Notes: generated by a model not told the origin, from the letters alone. A stretch of 64,000 nt of DNA from Zoogloea sp. (GCA_016720685.1 JADKKC010000035.1:23566-87565), one strand, 5' to 3'. Counted from the first letter of the stretch, positions 7,324 through 16,875 are shown. A program made the numbers and translations.

Positions 7324-9869
7324 CCGAGTTCGTCCATTCGCGCCTCTCCGGCGTGATCACGCGGCTGGCGGCGGCGCTTGCGCTGCTGCTGGTCGTGGTG
7401 CCCACCGCGTTTTATGCCTGGTACGACTATTCCGAATCGGCCCGGGCCCTCGACGCCGATCTCCAGGTCCAGGTCAGGCTGGTCGAGGGGTTCATTCAGG
7501 AGCAGCCGGATTTCTGGGAAGACAATTCAAGCCGGCTGCAGGCGCTGCTCGAGCCCCAGGTGCTGTCCGGGCATTTTTTCCGGCTGAATGGCCGAAACGA
7601 CGATATCGTTTTCCAGACCGGGCCCGAACCGGCCTGGTATTTCCAGTTGCGCAGCCGTCCGGTGTATTCCTTCGGCGCGCCGACCGGCACGATCGTGATC
7701 GGTGCTTCCCGGCTGAACTCGATCGTCATCGGCGGGTTCGTCGCATTTGTCAGCAGTTGCGCGGCGTGGGCCATCTGGGGCCCCGGCCGCCGCCTGCCGC
7801 TGGAGGCGCTGGGCCGCGCCGAGGCAAGTCTGCGCGAGCACCAGATTTACCTGGAGGACACGGTGCGCGCCCGCACCGCCGAGCTGCGCCTCGCCAAGGA
7901 GCACGCCGAAGCGGCCAGCCAGGCGAAAAGCGAATTCCTGGCCACGATGAGCCACGAGATACGCACGCCGATGAACGGCGTGCTGGGCATGACCGAGCTG
8001 CTCCTCGACACGCGCCTGGACGACACCCAGCAGCACTACGCCGAACGGGTGCTGCACTCGGGCCGGCATCTGCTCGGGATCATCAACGACATCCTGGATT
8101 TTTCGAAGATCGAATCGGGCCACATGGAACTCGAATCGATCGACTTCAGCCTTGGCGAACTGGTCGAGGACGCGGTGGCCATGTTTGCCCATCCGGCGGC
8201 CGAGAAGGGCCTGGAGCTGGCCAGCCAGATCTCGCCGCCCGACATCACGCTGGGGGTGAGCGGCGACCCTTACCGGCTGCGCCAGGTGCTGGCCAACCTG
8301 ATCAACAACGCCATCAAATTCACCCGTCGCGGTGAGGTGGTGGTGCGCGCCACGATGAAACCGGAAGGCGCCCTGTGCCGGGTCGTGCTGAGTGTCGAGG
8401 ATTCGGGCGTGGGCATTGCGCCGGAGCAGCGGGGCAAGGTCTTCGAGCACTTCTCCCAGGCGGACGGCTCCACCACCCGCGAATTCGGCGGCACCGGCCT
8501 GGGGCTCGCGATCTGCAAGCGCCTGGTGGCCTTGATGGGCGGCCACATCGGGGTGGATAGCGAACTGGGCAAGGGCTCGCGCTTCTGGGTCGAACTGGTG
8601 ATGCCGCGGGCCACCGAGACCGTGCCGAACTTGCCGGCCGTGCCGCAGATGGAGACCTTGCGGGTACTGGTGGTGGACGACAACCGGACGAACCTGGACA
8701 TCCTGCGATTGCAGCTGGGCGCCTGGCGGATGAGCGCAAGCTGCGCCGAAAGCGGTGACCAGGCCCTTGAGATGCTGCATGAAGCCGCGGCGCGCGGCGC
8801 GCCCTTCGATCTGGCCATTCTCGACATGCACATGCCGCGCATGGATGGCCTGCAACTGGCCCGCGCCATCCAGGCCGACCCCGTCCTCGCCCCGACCCGT
8901 CTGCTCATGCTGACCTCCGCCTGGGTGCCCGGCAGCGCCCGGGCGCGGGAGCAGGCCGGCATCCTGTGCTGCGTGAACAAGCCGGTCCGCCAGTCCGAAC
9001 TTTACGACGTGATTGCGCGGGTGCTGGCGGCCCCGCGCGCGCCAGTGCCGGCCGTGGCGGCCGCGGCGGCCAGTGTCAGCACGCTGAGCGGCCGGGTGCT
9101 GCTGGCCGAAGACAACCCCGTCAACCAGGAGGTGGCCCGTGCGATGCTGGGCAAGCTGGGGCTGACCGTGGTGCTTGCCGGCGACGGCCAGGCGGCGCTG
9201 GCTTTCATCGCCGCACAGCCCTTCGACCTGGTTCTGATGGACTGCCAGATGCCGGTGATGGATGGCTACCAGGCCACTATGCTGCTGCGTCAGCACGAGG
9301 CCGGGCACGGCGGGCACCTGCCCGTGGTGGCCCTTACGGCCAACGCCATGGAAGGGGATCAAAACCAGTGCCTCGCCGCCGGAATGGACGATTACCTGGC
9401 CAAGCCCTACACCCGGCAGCAACTCGAACAGGTGCTGCGTCGCTGGCTGCCGGTCGGGGCCCCGCCGACTGCCGAGCCCGTGGCGCCCCTCGAACCCTTG
9501 CCCGAGGACGCGTCTGCCGCCATCGACAGGCAGGCGCTGGCGCAATACCGGGAGCTGGATCCTTCCGGCGCATTGGGCCTGATGGCTCGGCTCATGCGGG
9601 TTTATCTGGAGAGCTCCAACGAGCTGCTCGGGCGCGCCGAGGCTGCACTTGTCGCCGGCGATGCCGCGGCCCTGCAGCAAGCCGCCCATCCGCTCAAGTC
9701 GAGCAGCGCCAACGTGGGCGCCATGACCCTCGCCGAACTCTGCAAGCAACTTGAAGCCCTGGCCAAGGCAACCCGGCTCGACGAGGCCGCCGCGCTGTTC
9801 GATGTAGTCCGCCAGGAGCATCAACGGGCGGTGACCGAAATCGACACCCTGCTGGCGGAGGCCCCATGA
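7320..9869 (+). CDS. Hybrid sensor histidine kinase with two receivers and an Hpt domain (849 aa)
   Basis: An inner-membrane BarA-like phosphorelay kinase. Transmembrane segments lie at about residues 13-33 and 136-153, bracketing a periplasmic loop of about 100 residues. A short coiled linker leads to the dimerisation domain with the phospho-acceptor H212 in MSHEIRTPMNG. The ATPase domain shows NLINNAIKFT, DSGVGI and GGTGLGLAI. Two receivers follow, with D502 (LDMHMP) and D641 (MDCQMP), and a C-terminal Hpt domain has H790 (AAHPLKSSSANVG). All phosphorelay residues are present. The gene overlaps the binding-protein gene by 4 bp and is followed by an HDOD-REC-GGDEF gene, its likely output. 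Confidence 0.92.
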   Translation: MTEFVHSRLSGVITRLAAALALLLVVVPTAFYAWYDYSESARALDADLQVQVRLVEGFIQEQPDFWEDNSSRLQALLEPQVLSGHFFRLNGRNDDIVFQTGPEPAWYFQLRSRPVYSFGAPTGTIVIGASRLNSIVIGGFVAFVSSCAAWAIWGPGRRLPLEALGRAEASLREHQIYLEDTVRARTAELRLAKEHAEAASQAKSEFLATMSHEIRTPMNGVLGMTELLLDTRLDDTQQHYAERVLHSGRHLLGIINDILDFSKIESGHMELESIDFSLGELVEDAVAMFAHPAAEKGLELASQISPPDITLGVSGDPYRLRQVLANLINNAIKFTRRGEVVVRATMKPEGALCRVVLSVEDSGVGIAPEQRGKVFEHFSQADGSTTREFGGTGLGLAICKRLVALMGGHIGVDSELGKGSRFWVELVMPRATETVPNLPAVPQMETLRVLVVDDNRTNLDILRLQLGAWRMSASCAESGDQALEMLHEAAARGAPFDLAILDMHMPRMDGLQLARAIQADPVLAPTRLLMLTSAWVPGSARAREQAGILCCVNKPVRQSELYDVIARVLAAPRAPVPAVAAAAASVSTLSGRVLLAEDNPVNQEVARAMLGKLGLTVVLAGDGQAALAFIAAQPFDLVLMDCQMPVMDGYQATMLLRQHEAGHGGHLPVVALTANAMEGDQNQCLAAGMDDYLAKPYTRQQLEQVLRRWLPVGAPPTAEPVAPLEPLPEDASAAIDRQALAQYRELDPSGALGLMARLMRVYLESSNELLGRAEAALVAGDAAALQQAAHPLKSSSANVGAMTLAELCKQLEALAKATRLDEAAALFDVVRQEHQRAVTEIDTLLAEAP

Positions 9870-9928
9870 ACGGCACGACACTGAAAGCGTTTCCCGCCGA
9901 ACCCACCCCGGATTCCTCCCCACGATGA
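9866..9928 (+). CDS. Possible 20-codon coupling ORF between kinase and GGDEF genes
   Basis: The kinase stop overlaps an ATG (ATGA) that opens 20 codons whose own stop overlaps the ATG of the next gene (ATGA again). The peptide would start MNGTTLKAFPAEP. Overlaps at both ends are the arrangement expected for translational coupling across a 55-bp gap. There is no evidence that the peptide itself has a function, and chance is possible. Confidence 0.25.
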   Translation: MNGTTLKAFPAEPTPDSSPR

Positions 9929-11856
9929 GCACCCCGTCCCGCCCCGAGACGTCGAAAACCGTCGAACAGCTGCGTCTGAGCGGCCAGTTGCCGAGCCCGA
10001 AAGGCGTGGCGCTGGCGATCATGGATATCTGCCGGCGTGAAGACGCCACCATCGAGGCCATCGCCCGCATCGTGCAGGCCGATCCCGCCCTGAGCAGCCG
10101 GCTCATCCACCTGGCCAACGCCGCGGCCACCGCCGGCGGCCGGCCGGTAGCCTCCGTGCCCAACGCCATCCAGCGCCTGGGCATGGTGACGGTGCGTCAG
10201 GTAGCGGTGTGCTTCTCGCTGATGGACCAGTACCACAACGGGCCCTGCAAGGCCTTCGACTATGGCCGGTTCTGGTCCCACTCGTTGCTGATGGCGGTCG
10301 CGATGCAGACCCTGGGCGCCGTCGGGCGGCTGGGTTCGCCCGACGAGCTGTTTGCCTGCGGCCTGCTTGCACGGATCGGCTGCCTGGCCTTGGCCACGGT
10401 TCATCCCGCTGAATATTCCGAGCTGCTCGAAAAATGCCCGGACCAGAGCCGGCTGGCCGAGTTCGAGCGGGCTCATCTGCAGGCCGACCACAACGACTTC
10501 ACGGCCGCCATCCTGGCTGACTGCGGCATCCCCGGGGCGCTCGCGGAACCCGTCTATTACCACGAAACGCCCGACCAATCGGGCTTTGCCGAAGGCTCGC
10601 GCCCCTACCGGCTCGTCCAGCTGCTGCACCACGCCCGACGGGTCGCCGACATGGGTCTGGCGCCGGACCACGAGCGGAGCGGCATCGTTTCCGATCTGTT
10701 GCTGCTGGGGGGCAAGCTCGGCCTGGATGGAAACGAACTGGGCGACGTGCTCGATGGCATCCTGGCCCGCTGGGGCGCCTGGGGGGAACTGCTGCATGTG
10801 CCTGCCCGCCGCCTGCCCTCGTTTGCCAGCATGGCGGCGGCGCCGGCACCCAGGTCCGATGCGCCGAAAACCTCGGCCATACGGGTGTTGCTGGTCGAGG
10901 ACGAGCCCACCTCCCGCATGCTGCTGGAAGCGCAGCTGATCAGCCTGACCGGCCCCGACGTGTATTCGGCCAGCAACGGCGAGGAGGCGCTGGCGCTGGC
11001 GCTCAAGCTGCAGCCCCACATCATCGTGACCGACCGGGTGATGCCGGTGATGGATGGCATTGCGCTGAGCCGCGCGCTGCGCGCCACCGACTGGGGGCAG
11101 TCGATGTATGTGCTGATGCTGACCGGGGTCGACACCGAAGAGGAGATCGTCGAGGCCTTCGAGGCCGGTGTGGACGACTACGTGACCAAGCCGGTGAACC
11201 TGCGCGCCCTCAGCGCCCGCATGCGCGCCGCCCTGCATTACGTGCAGCTGCTGGAAGCCTGGGAGCGCGACCGGACGCAGCTCAAGCAGTTTGCGTCCGA
11301 GCTGGCCATCAGCAACCGCAAGCTCGAACATCTGGCGCTCACCGACCTGCTTACCGGTCTGCCCAATCGTCGGGCCGGCATGGCCACCCTCAGCCAGGTC
11401 TGGAGCGCCTCGACCCGCTCGCAGCAGGGCATGTCGGTGATGATGGTGGATATCGACCGCTTCAAGAGCGTCAACGACACCCACGGCCATGCCGTGGGCG
11501 ACCGGGTGCTGGCCGACGTGGCCCGCCTGCTGCGCGCTTCGGCCCGCAAGGACGATCACGTCATTCGCCTGGGGGGCGAGGAGTTTCTGGTGATTTGCCA
11601 GAATACCGATTTAAGATCCAGCCTCGAAGCCGCCGAGCGACTGCGGCGCAAGGTTGCCGCGGCGACCATTGACGCCGGCCGGGCGCATCTGCACGTCAGT
11701 ATCAGCATCGGCGTCACCTCCCGCGAATCGACCATGCCCGACCCGGACAGCATGCTGGCCGTGGCAGACCAGGCCCTTTACGCGGCCAAGCAGGGCGGCC
11801 GGGATCGTGTATGTCTCAATTCTGGCGGTTCGCTCATCTGCCGTTCGACAGGCTGA
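9925..11856 (+). CDS. HDOD-receiver-GGDEF protein, probable diguanylate cyclase (643 aa)
   Basis: A three-part cytosolic signalling protein. Residues about 15-230 form an HDOD domain (PSPKGVALAIMDICRRED, VQADPALSSRLIHLAN). Residues about 315-440 are a receiver with acidic pocket VEDEPTS and phospho-acceptor D370 (TDRVMPVMDG). A coiled linker leads to a GGDEF domain (LALTDLLTGLPNRRAG) with an active-site GGEEF at 550-554. An RxxD inhibitory site (RKDD) sits just before it, so a functional, product-inhibited c-di-GMP synthase is likely. It lies directly downstream of the hybrid kinase, whose Hpt domain is a plausible phosphodonor for D370. Confidence 0.9.
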   Translation: MSTPSRPETSKTVEQLRLSGQLPSPKGVALAIMDICRREDATIEAIARIVQADPALSSRLIHLANAAATAGGRPVASVPNAIQRLGMVTVRQVAVCFSLMDQYHNGPCKAFDYGRFWSHSLLMAVAMQTLGAVGRLGSPDELFACGLLARIGCLALATVHPAEYSELLEKCPDQSRLAEFERAHLQADHNDFTAAILADCGIPGALAEPVYYHETPDQSGFAEGSRPYRLVQLLHHARRVADMGLAPDHERSGIVSDLLLLGGKLGLDGNELGDVLDGILARWGAWGELLHVPARRLPSFASMAAAPAPRSDAPKTSAIRVLLVEDEPTSRMLLEAQLISLTGPDVYSASNGEEALALALKLQPHIIVTDRVMPVMDGIALSRALRATDWGQSMYVLMLTGVDTEEEIVEAFEAGVDDYVTKPVNLRALSARMRAALHYVQLLEAWERDRTQLKQFASELAISNRKLEHLALTDLLTGLPNRRAGMATLSQVWSASTRSQQGMSVMMVDIDRFKSVNDTHGHAVGDRVLADVARLLRASARKDDHVIRLGGEEFLVICQNTDLRSSLEAAERLRRKVAAATIDAGRAHLHVSISIGVTSRESTMPDPDSMLAVADQALYAAKQGGRDRVCLNSGGSLICRSTG

Positions 11857-12085
11857 GCCTAAAAAATCGCCACCGGATACGATAGTTTTTGCGAATTGAC
11901 GTTATCGGGTCAATCAATTGGATCAATCTTGAAGAATTTTCTAATATTCATCCCATAGCCTCTCGGCAAGCTCCCGGGCATGCACGAAAGACCCAGGCCA
12001 GCCGGTGCGGATTCGAGCTTCAGCCTCGCCGCGCCGGGAAGCGCCGCCGGCGATGCAATTCAACATTGATAAAGGGGATGACACC

Positions 12086-13627
12086 ATGCTTGACGCAAAC
12101 ATCAAGGCTCAACTCAAGGCCTACCTTGAAAAGCTGCAACGCCCGATCGAACTGGTCGCATCCCTGGACGATGGCGCCAAGGCCCAGGAACTCCGCAGCC
12201 TGCTCGGCGACATCGCCGAACTCTCGAACAAGGTCACGCTCCGCGATGACGGCCAGCACGCGCTGCGCCCCTCGTTTGGCGTGGCCGAGCCGGGCCAGGC
12301 GCCGCGCATCCACTTTGCCGGCATTCCGATGGGCCACGAATTCACCTCGCTGGTGCTCGCCCTGCTGCAAACCGGCGGCCACCCGCCCAAGGTGGATGCC
12401 GCAGTGATCGAGCAGATCAAGGCGCTGCCCGGCAAGTTCGAATTCGAAACCTTCATCTCGCTGTCCTGCCATAACTGCCCGGACGTGGTGCAGGCCCTCA
12501 ACCTGATGGCCGTGCTCAACCCGGGCGTGACCAGCACCATGATCGACGGTGCGATGTTCCAGAACGTGGTGAACGAGCGCCGCATCATGGCCGTGCCCAC
12601 CGTGTTCCTGAACGGTGCCGAATTCGGCCAGGGCCGCATGAGCATCGAGGAAATCGTCGCCAAGCTGGACACCGGCGCCGTGGCCCGGGCCGCCGACGAG
12701 ATCAAGGCGAAGGGGGCTTTCGACGTGCTGGTGGTGGGCGGTGGCCCGGCGGGCGCCTCGGCGGCGATCTACGCCGCGCGCAAGGGCATCCGCACCGGCA
12801 TCGTCGCCGAGCGTTTTGGCGGCCAGGTGATGGACACCATGGGCATCGAGAACTTCATTTCGGTGAAGTCCACCGAAGGCCCCAAGCTGGTCGCCGCCCT
12901 CGAGCAGCACGTCAAGGAATACAGCGTCGATGTGATGAACCTCCAGCGCGCCGTCAAGCTGGTGCCGGGCGAGCTTATCGAGATCCAGCTCGAAAACGGC
13001 GCCACGCTCAAGAGCAAGTCGGTGATTCTTTCCACCGGCGCCCGCTGGCGCGAAATGGGTGTGCCCGGCGAGCAGGAATACAAGGCCAAGGGCGTGTGCT
13101 TCTGCCCCCACTGCGACGGCCCGCTGTTCAAGGGCAAGCGCGTGGCGGTGATTGGCGGCGGCAACTCCGGCGTCGAAGCGGCGATCGACCTTGCCGGTAT
13201 CGTCGCCCACGTCACGCTGCTTGAATTTGCCCCGGAACTGCGCGCCGACGCCGTGCTCCAGACCAAGCTCCACAGCCTGCCCAACGTCACCGTGATCACC
13301 GAGGCGCAGACCACCGAAGTGACCGGCGACGGCCAGAAGGTGACCGGCATCTCGTACAAGAACCGCCAGACCGACGAGATCCGGCACGTGGAGCTGGAAG
13401 GCATTTTCGTACAGATCGGCCTGCTTCCGAACAGCGACTGGCTGAAGGGTACGGTTGAATTGTCCGAGCGCGGCGAGGTCGTCATCGACGCCAGGGGGCA
13501 GACTTCCGTTCCCGGTGTTTTTGCCGCCGGCGACTGCACCACGGTGCCCTACAAGCAGATCATCATTGCCATGGGCGCCGGCGCCACCGCCTCGCTCAGC
13601 GCATTTGATCACCTGATCCGCAACTGA
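12086..13627 (+). CDS. ahpF: Alkyl hydroperoxide reductase subunit F
   Basis: AhpF is the NADH-dependent flavoprotein disulfide reductase that regenerates the peroxiredoxin AhpC. The ATG at 12086, preceded by an AAGGGGA ribosome binding site, gives 513 aa, close to the family length. The N-terminal thioredoxin-like domain has the disulfide pair C128/C131 (SCHNCPD). The FAD site is VVGGGPAGASAAIYAARKG, the second redox pair is C340/C343 (CPHCDG), the NAD site is VIGGGNSGVEAAIDLAG and the C-terminal FAD motif is GVFAAGDCTTVPYKQ. No ahpC is adjacent, so the partner is elsewhere. The 230 bp upstream is A+T-rich and probably holds the promoter; I could not confirm an OxyR site. Confidence 0.95.
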   Translation: MLDANIKAQLKAYLEKLQRPIELVASLDDGAKAQELRSLLGDIAELSNKVTLRDDGQHALRPSFGVAEPGQAPRIHFAGIPMGHEFTSLVLALLQTGGHPPKVDAAVIEQIKALPGKFEFETFISLSCHNCPDVVQALNLMAVLNPGVTSTMIDGAMFQNVVNERRIMAVPTVFLNGAEFGQGRMSIEEIVAKLDTGAVARAADEIKAKGAFDVLVVGGGPAGASAAIYAARKGIRTGIVAERFGGQVMDTMGIENFISVKSTEGPKLVAALEQHVKEYSVDVMNLQRAVKLVPGELIEIQLENGATLKSKSVILSTGARWREMGVPGEQEYKAKGVCFCPHCDGPLFKGKRVAVIGGGNSGVEAAIDLAGIVAHVTLLEFAPELRADAVLQTKLHSLPNVTVITEAQTTEVTGDGQKVTGISYKNRQTDEIRHVELEGIFVQIGLLPNSDWLKGTVELSERGEVVIDARGQTSVPGVFAAGDCTTVPYKQIIIAMGAGATASLSAFDHLIRN

Positions 13628-13712
13628 TCTTCGGCCCCGATACCCTGCTTTTTCCGCTGCTGCTCGCAAGGCGCGGCGGGCAGCAAGGCCGGGAATTCAA
13701 AACCCCGTGAAG

Positions 13713-13789
13713 GCGTTCTTGGCTCAGCTGCTTAGAGCGCCACGTTGACATCGTGGAGGTCGGCGGTTCGATTCCGTCAGGACGTACCA
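13713..13789 (+). tRNA. tRNA-Val(GAC)
   Basis: A 77-nt cloverleaf with encoded CCA. The acceptor stem pairs GCGTTCT with AGGACGT (with G-U pairs at 1-72 and 5-68). The D stem is GCTC/GAGC, the anticodon stem CCACG/CGTGG with loop TTGACAT (anticodon GAC), the variable loop AGGTC, and the T arm GGCGG-TTCGATT-CCGTC. The D loop reads AGCTGCTTA, where nearly all tRNAs have GG at positions 18-19; here position 19 is C. Otherwise it is a normal tRNA-Val. Confidence 0.9.
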
Positions 13790-13814
13790 GACATTTCGCC
13801 CATCCGGCCACTGC

Positions 13815-14693
13815 TCAGACGCCGCTCCAGGGCAGGGGCGGGGCGCTGAGGCGGGTTCGTTGGCCGGGTACGGGGCCGAAACGTGCGTCGCCGGCTTCCC
13901 AGTGAGCTTGCGCCTGGGCGATGCGGGCTTTGTCGAAGCCGATGAAGTTCCACCACATCAGCACCGGTTCGGCAAAGGCTTCGCCCCCGAGCAGCAGAAT
14001 CTTGCTGTCGGCGGCCACCTCGAGCGAGAGCCGGTCGCGGCCCTGACCAAGGTAGGCGAATTCATCGGCTGGAATGCTTTCTCCATAGACACGTGCCGAA
14101 CCGGTCAGCGGTAGCAGCGCATATTCGAAATCCGGGTTCAGCGTGAGCTCGATTGCTGCTTGCCGACGGGAGGTAATGTCCAGCCCGAACAGCGGCGAGA
14201 ACAGCTCGGTTGGCGCCACGGCGTCGCCGTAACGGCCGGCCAGCAGGGTGAGCGTGGCGTCGTTTTGCTGCCATTGAGGCAGCTCGGGGTAATGCGCGAA
14301 GCCGGGGGCGCAATCCTGATGTTCGGGTGGCAAGGCGATCCACAGCTGTGCGGCGTGCAGGCGCTGGCCCGGGTGCAGCGAATCTTCGGTATGGGCGATG
14401 CCGTGGCCGGCTGTCATCAGATTGATCTGGCCGGGCCGGATGATCTGCTCGTTGCCCAGGCTGTCGTGGTGCACAAGTTCGCCTTCGATCATCCAGGTAA
14501 AGGTTTGCAAGCCGATATGCGGGTGGGCACCGACATGCATGCCCTGATCGGCGGCGAATTCGACGGGGCCGGCGTGATCGAGAAAGCACCACGCGCCGAC
14601 CATCCGTTGCTGGCGGGTCGGCAAGGCCCGGCGGACCCACATGCCGCCGCCCAGTTCGGCCGGCCGGGTGGGAATTCGAATTAGGCTTGGCAT
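13815..14693 (-). CDS. Pirin family protein (292 aa)
   Basis: A two-domain cupin of the pirin family; bacterial members often bind iron and some have quercetinase activity. From the ATG at 14693, preceded by GAGGAG 8 bp upstream, it is 292 aa. The metal site is recognisable as AHPHIGLQTFTW (two His) and AGHGIAHTEDS (His and Glu), and the N-terminal domain contains GELVHHDSLGNEQIIRPG. The start used here drops an 8-residue extension that has no ribosome binding site. The OsmC-type gene lies 24 bp upstream on the same strand, so the two form an oxidative-stress-type operon. Confidence 0.9.
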   Translation of the reverse strand: MPSLIRIPTRPAELGGGMWVRRALPTRQQRMVGAWCFLDHAGPVEFAADQGMHVGAHPHIGLQTFTWMIEGELVHHDSLGNEQIIRPGQINLMTAGHGIAHTEDSLHPGQRLHAAQLWIALPPEHQDCAPGFAHYPELPQWQQNDATLTLLAGRYGDAVAPTELFSPLFGLDITSRRQAAIELTLNPDFEYALLPLTGSARVYGESIPADEFAYLGQGRDRLSLEVAADSKILLLGGEAFAEPVLMWWNFIGFDKARIAQAQAHWEAGDARFGPVPGQRTRLSAPPLPWSGV

Positions 14694-14717
14694 ACGGTTT
14701 CTCCTCAAAAACTGCAC

Positions 14718-15128
14718 TCAGGCAAACAGTTCGGTATGGACCCGGATCTCGCCGGTCAGCAGCTTGTGCATCGGGCAGGCGTTGGCGACCTTGAGCAATT
14801 GTGCCCGTTCAGCGTCGCTCAATTCACCCTGGAGCAGGATCTTGCGCACGATGTCGTTGCCGGCCTCGGGCTTGCCGTCCGGATTCAACTGCAGCTCGAC
14901 CTCGACACCGGCCAGAGGAATCTGCCGGCGCGCCGCCACCATGCGCAGGGTGATCGCCGTGCAGGCGCCGAGACCCGCCAGGATCAGCCGGTCCGGTGAT
15001 GTGGCCGTGTTGCCGCCACCGACTTCGGTGGGCTCGTCCGCGCTCCAGGTATGGCCAAGGTCATCGCTGAAGGAAACGATGTAGGGAGTGTCGCCCAGAA
15101 CGGTTTTGACGAAGGGGGTGGCTGGCAT
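14718..15128 (-). CDS. OsmC/Ohr family peroxidase-like protein (136 aa)
   Basis: A small OsmC-family protein, a group of thiol-dependent organic hydroperoxide reductases. The two conserved cysteines are present: one in GLGACTAITLRM near residue 54 and one in VANACPMHKLLTG near residue 116. The N-terminal segment contains WSADEPTEVGGGNTATSPD, typical of the YhfA-like subgroup. An AGGAG sequence lies 11 bp before the ATG at 15128. The next gene on this strand is pirin. Confidence 0.85.
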   Translation of the reverse strand: MPATPFVKTVLGDTPYIVSFSDDLGHTWSADEPTEVGGGNTATSPDRLILAGLGACTAITLRMVAARRQIPLAGVEVELQLNPDGKPEAGNDIVRKILLQGELSDAERAQLLKVANACPMHKLLTGEIRVHTELFA

Positions 15129-15323
15129 GATGTTGATGTCTCCTGGTGGAAGGTGAGTCGGCAGGCCGATTCTGACCGAAAAAGGGCCGCAAAAATTCGG
15201 GCCGCGAAATTTGATAAAACGCCTGCCCGTTCAGCGTGGCCCTTGTGCCGGCAGATCAAGGATCTGCCGGAGATCCGTTATCCCGTCGCGTGGGGAGTAG
15301 AGCCTTTCCGGACCGATATTGCT

Positions 15324-16003
15324 TCAGAGGGTGCGACCGACCGCGGCGATGCGTTCGAGGAGCCAGTTGAGCGCCGGATTCGTTTCGTGCCGTGGATGCC
15401 AGTGCATTCTGACGTCGAATTCAGGTAGCTCCATTGGGGCGGGCAGGGCCACGACTTCTGTCTGGCTCGCAAAGATTCTGGCGATCCGGGAGGGGAGCAG
15501 CACGATGAGATCGCTGTTCGAAATGAGCAAGGGAAGCGCCGTGTAATAGGGCGTGCGCACGACGATCCGGCGCGAGATGCCCAGATCCTGTAGCGCGTCC
15601 TCCGCGAGTCGATGGCCGGAATAGGTTGACGATACGGCTACGTGACGACTTGCCAGAAAGGTGTCCATCGTCATTTCGCCGATGGCGAGCGCCTGCTCCT
15701 TGCCCATCAGGCAGACGTAGTGTTCGCGGAAGATCACCGCGCTGCGCGTCTGGCCGCGCAGGGAAGGCAGATTGCCGACGGCTGCGTCGAGCCTGCCCGA
15801 GGCGAGCTGATCGACGATTTCGTCCACTTGCACCTGGCGTATTTCGATGCCGATGCGTGGCGCCTTTTCCTGGAAATCCGCCTCGAGTGAGGGCAGGAAA
15901 TACAGGCTGCCGATGTCTGTCATGGCGATGCTGAAGATGCGCGAGTCGGTCCGGGGGTCGAAGCTCTGAATCTCCTCGATCGCATTGCCGATACCGATCA
16001 GTG
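15324..16003 (-). pseudogene. LysR-type regulator lacking its DNA-binding domain
   Basis: About 226 codons of a LysR effector-binding domain are intact: IFSIAMTDIGSLYFLP, then the Asp/Gly-rich LASGRLDAAVGNLPSL, then FREHYVCLMG and the C-terminal MHWHPRHETNPALNWLLE. The approximately 90-residue winged helix and linker helix that should precede ALIGIGNAIEE are missing. At about base 16003 the sequence changes abruptly to the opposite-strand mdlB gene, also truncated at its start. A deletion of the divergent promoter region with both N-termini explains this. The lost regulator probably controlled the mdl genes. The minus-strand frame stays open through mdlB but is a shadow there. Confidence 0.8.
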
Positions 16004-16004
16004 C

Positions 16005-16853
16005 ATCCCGTTCGTGCTGTCGACGGCGTCGAATGCACGAATAGAGGCCGTGGCACAGCCGAATTCGTCGCTGAATTGGCTGCAGCTCTACGTGATGCGC
16101 GAGCGCAGTATTGCCGAGCAGATGGTCCGGCGCGCTCGGCTGGCCGGCTATGGGGCCCTTGTACTCACGGTGGACGTGCCGGTCAGCGGGTATCGCGAGC
16201 GGGATGTCCGCAACGGCTTCCGCCTGCCGTTCAAACCGTCGCCGGCCACCCTCCTCAATCTGGCGCTCCATCCCGCCTGGCTGATGCGTTTTGTGGCCAG
16301 CGGCATGCCCGCTTTCGTCAATCTGGCCGAAGAGGAAGGCGCTGACACCCTGAAGCTGCAGGCGGCGCTGCTCAGCCGCGAGATGGAGCGCAGCCTGACC
16401 TGGGAGAGTCTTGCCTGGCTGCGGCGACTGTGGGACGGGCCCTTGTTGATCAAGGGGGTTCTGCATCCGGGAGACGCTGCAAAAGCGTGCTCCGCGGGGG
16501 TCGATGGACTGATCGTTTCCAATCACGGCGGCCGTCAGCTTGACGGCGCGATTTCGTCTGTCGGCGCACTGAATGGAGTCCTCCAGGCGGTGGATGGGCG
16601 CATCCCGGTATTTGCCGACAGCGGCTTTCGCAGCGGACTGGACGTCGCCAAGGCGCTTGCCCTTGGGGCAAAGGGCGTGTTTCTCGGGCGTCCTCTGCTG
16701 TACGGGCTTGCCGCCGAAGGGGCGCAGGGCGCGACTGCGGTGCTCGAATTGATCGCCACCGAACTTGAACGCGCCATGACCTTGGCCGGCGCTCACGAGG
16801 TAGCAGCTTTGAACCCGGAAATCCTGCGCACCGCAGCCCTTCATCTTCACTAG
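16005..16853 (+). pseudogene. mdlB: (S)-mandelate dehydrogenase MdlB, 5'-truncated
   Basis: An FMN-dependent alpha-hydroxy acid dehydrogenase fragment of about 280 codons. Homology begins abruptly at IPFVLSTASN, so roughly the first 110 residues are gone. What remains includes LQLYVM, VLTVDVPVSGYRERD, the hydrophobic membrane-association insert around LLNLALHPAWLMRFV, LLIKGVL, the catalytic SNHGGRQLD with His and Arg, and the FMN phosphate site ADSGFRSGLDVAKAL. I identify it as mdlB rather than a lactate dehydrogenase from the insert and because mandelate racemase follows after 22 bp. Without its N-terminus it is unlikely to be active. Confidence 0.75.
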
Positions 16854-16875
16854 AACACACTCAAGGAATTACCCC

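Noticed and set aside
11857..12085. OxyR binding site upstream of ahpF
   Set aside because: Only a partial ATAG-like element could be seen, not enough to call a site.
12020..13669. A 549-codon frame antisense to ahpF
   Set aside because: It is a high-GC shadow; the plus strand encodes an unmistakable AhpF.
15324..16850. A 508-codon minus-strand frame continuous with the LysR fragment
   Set aside because: Beyond base 16003 it is antisense to mdlB, which has clear family motifs on the plus strand.
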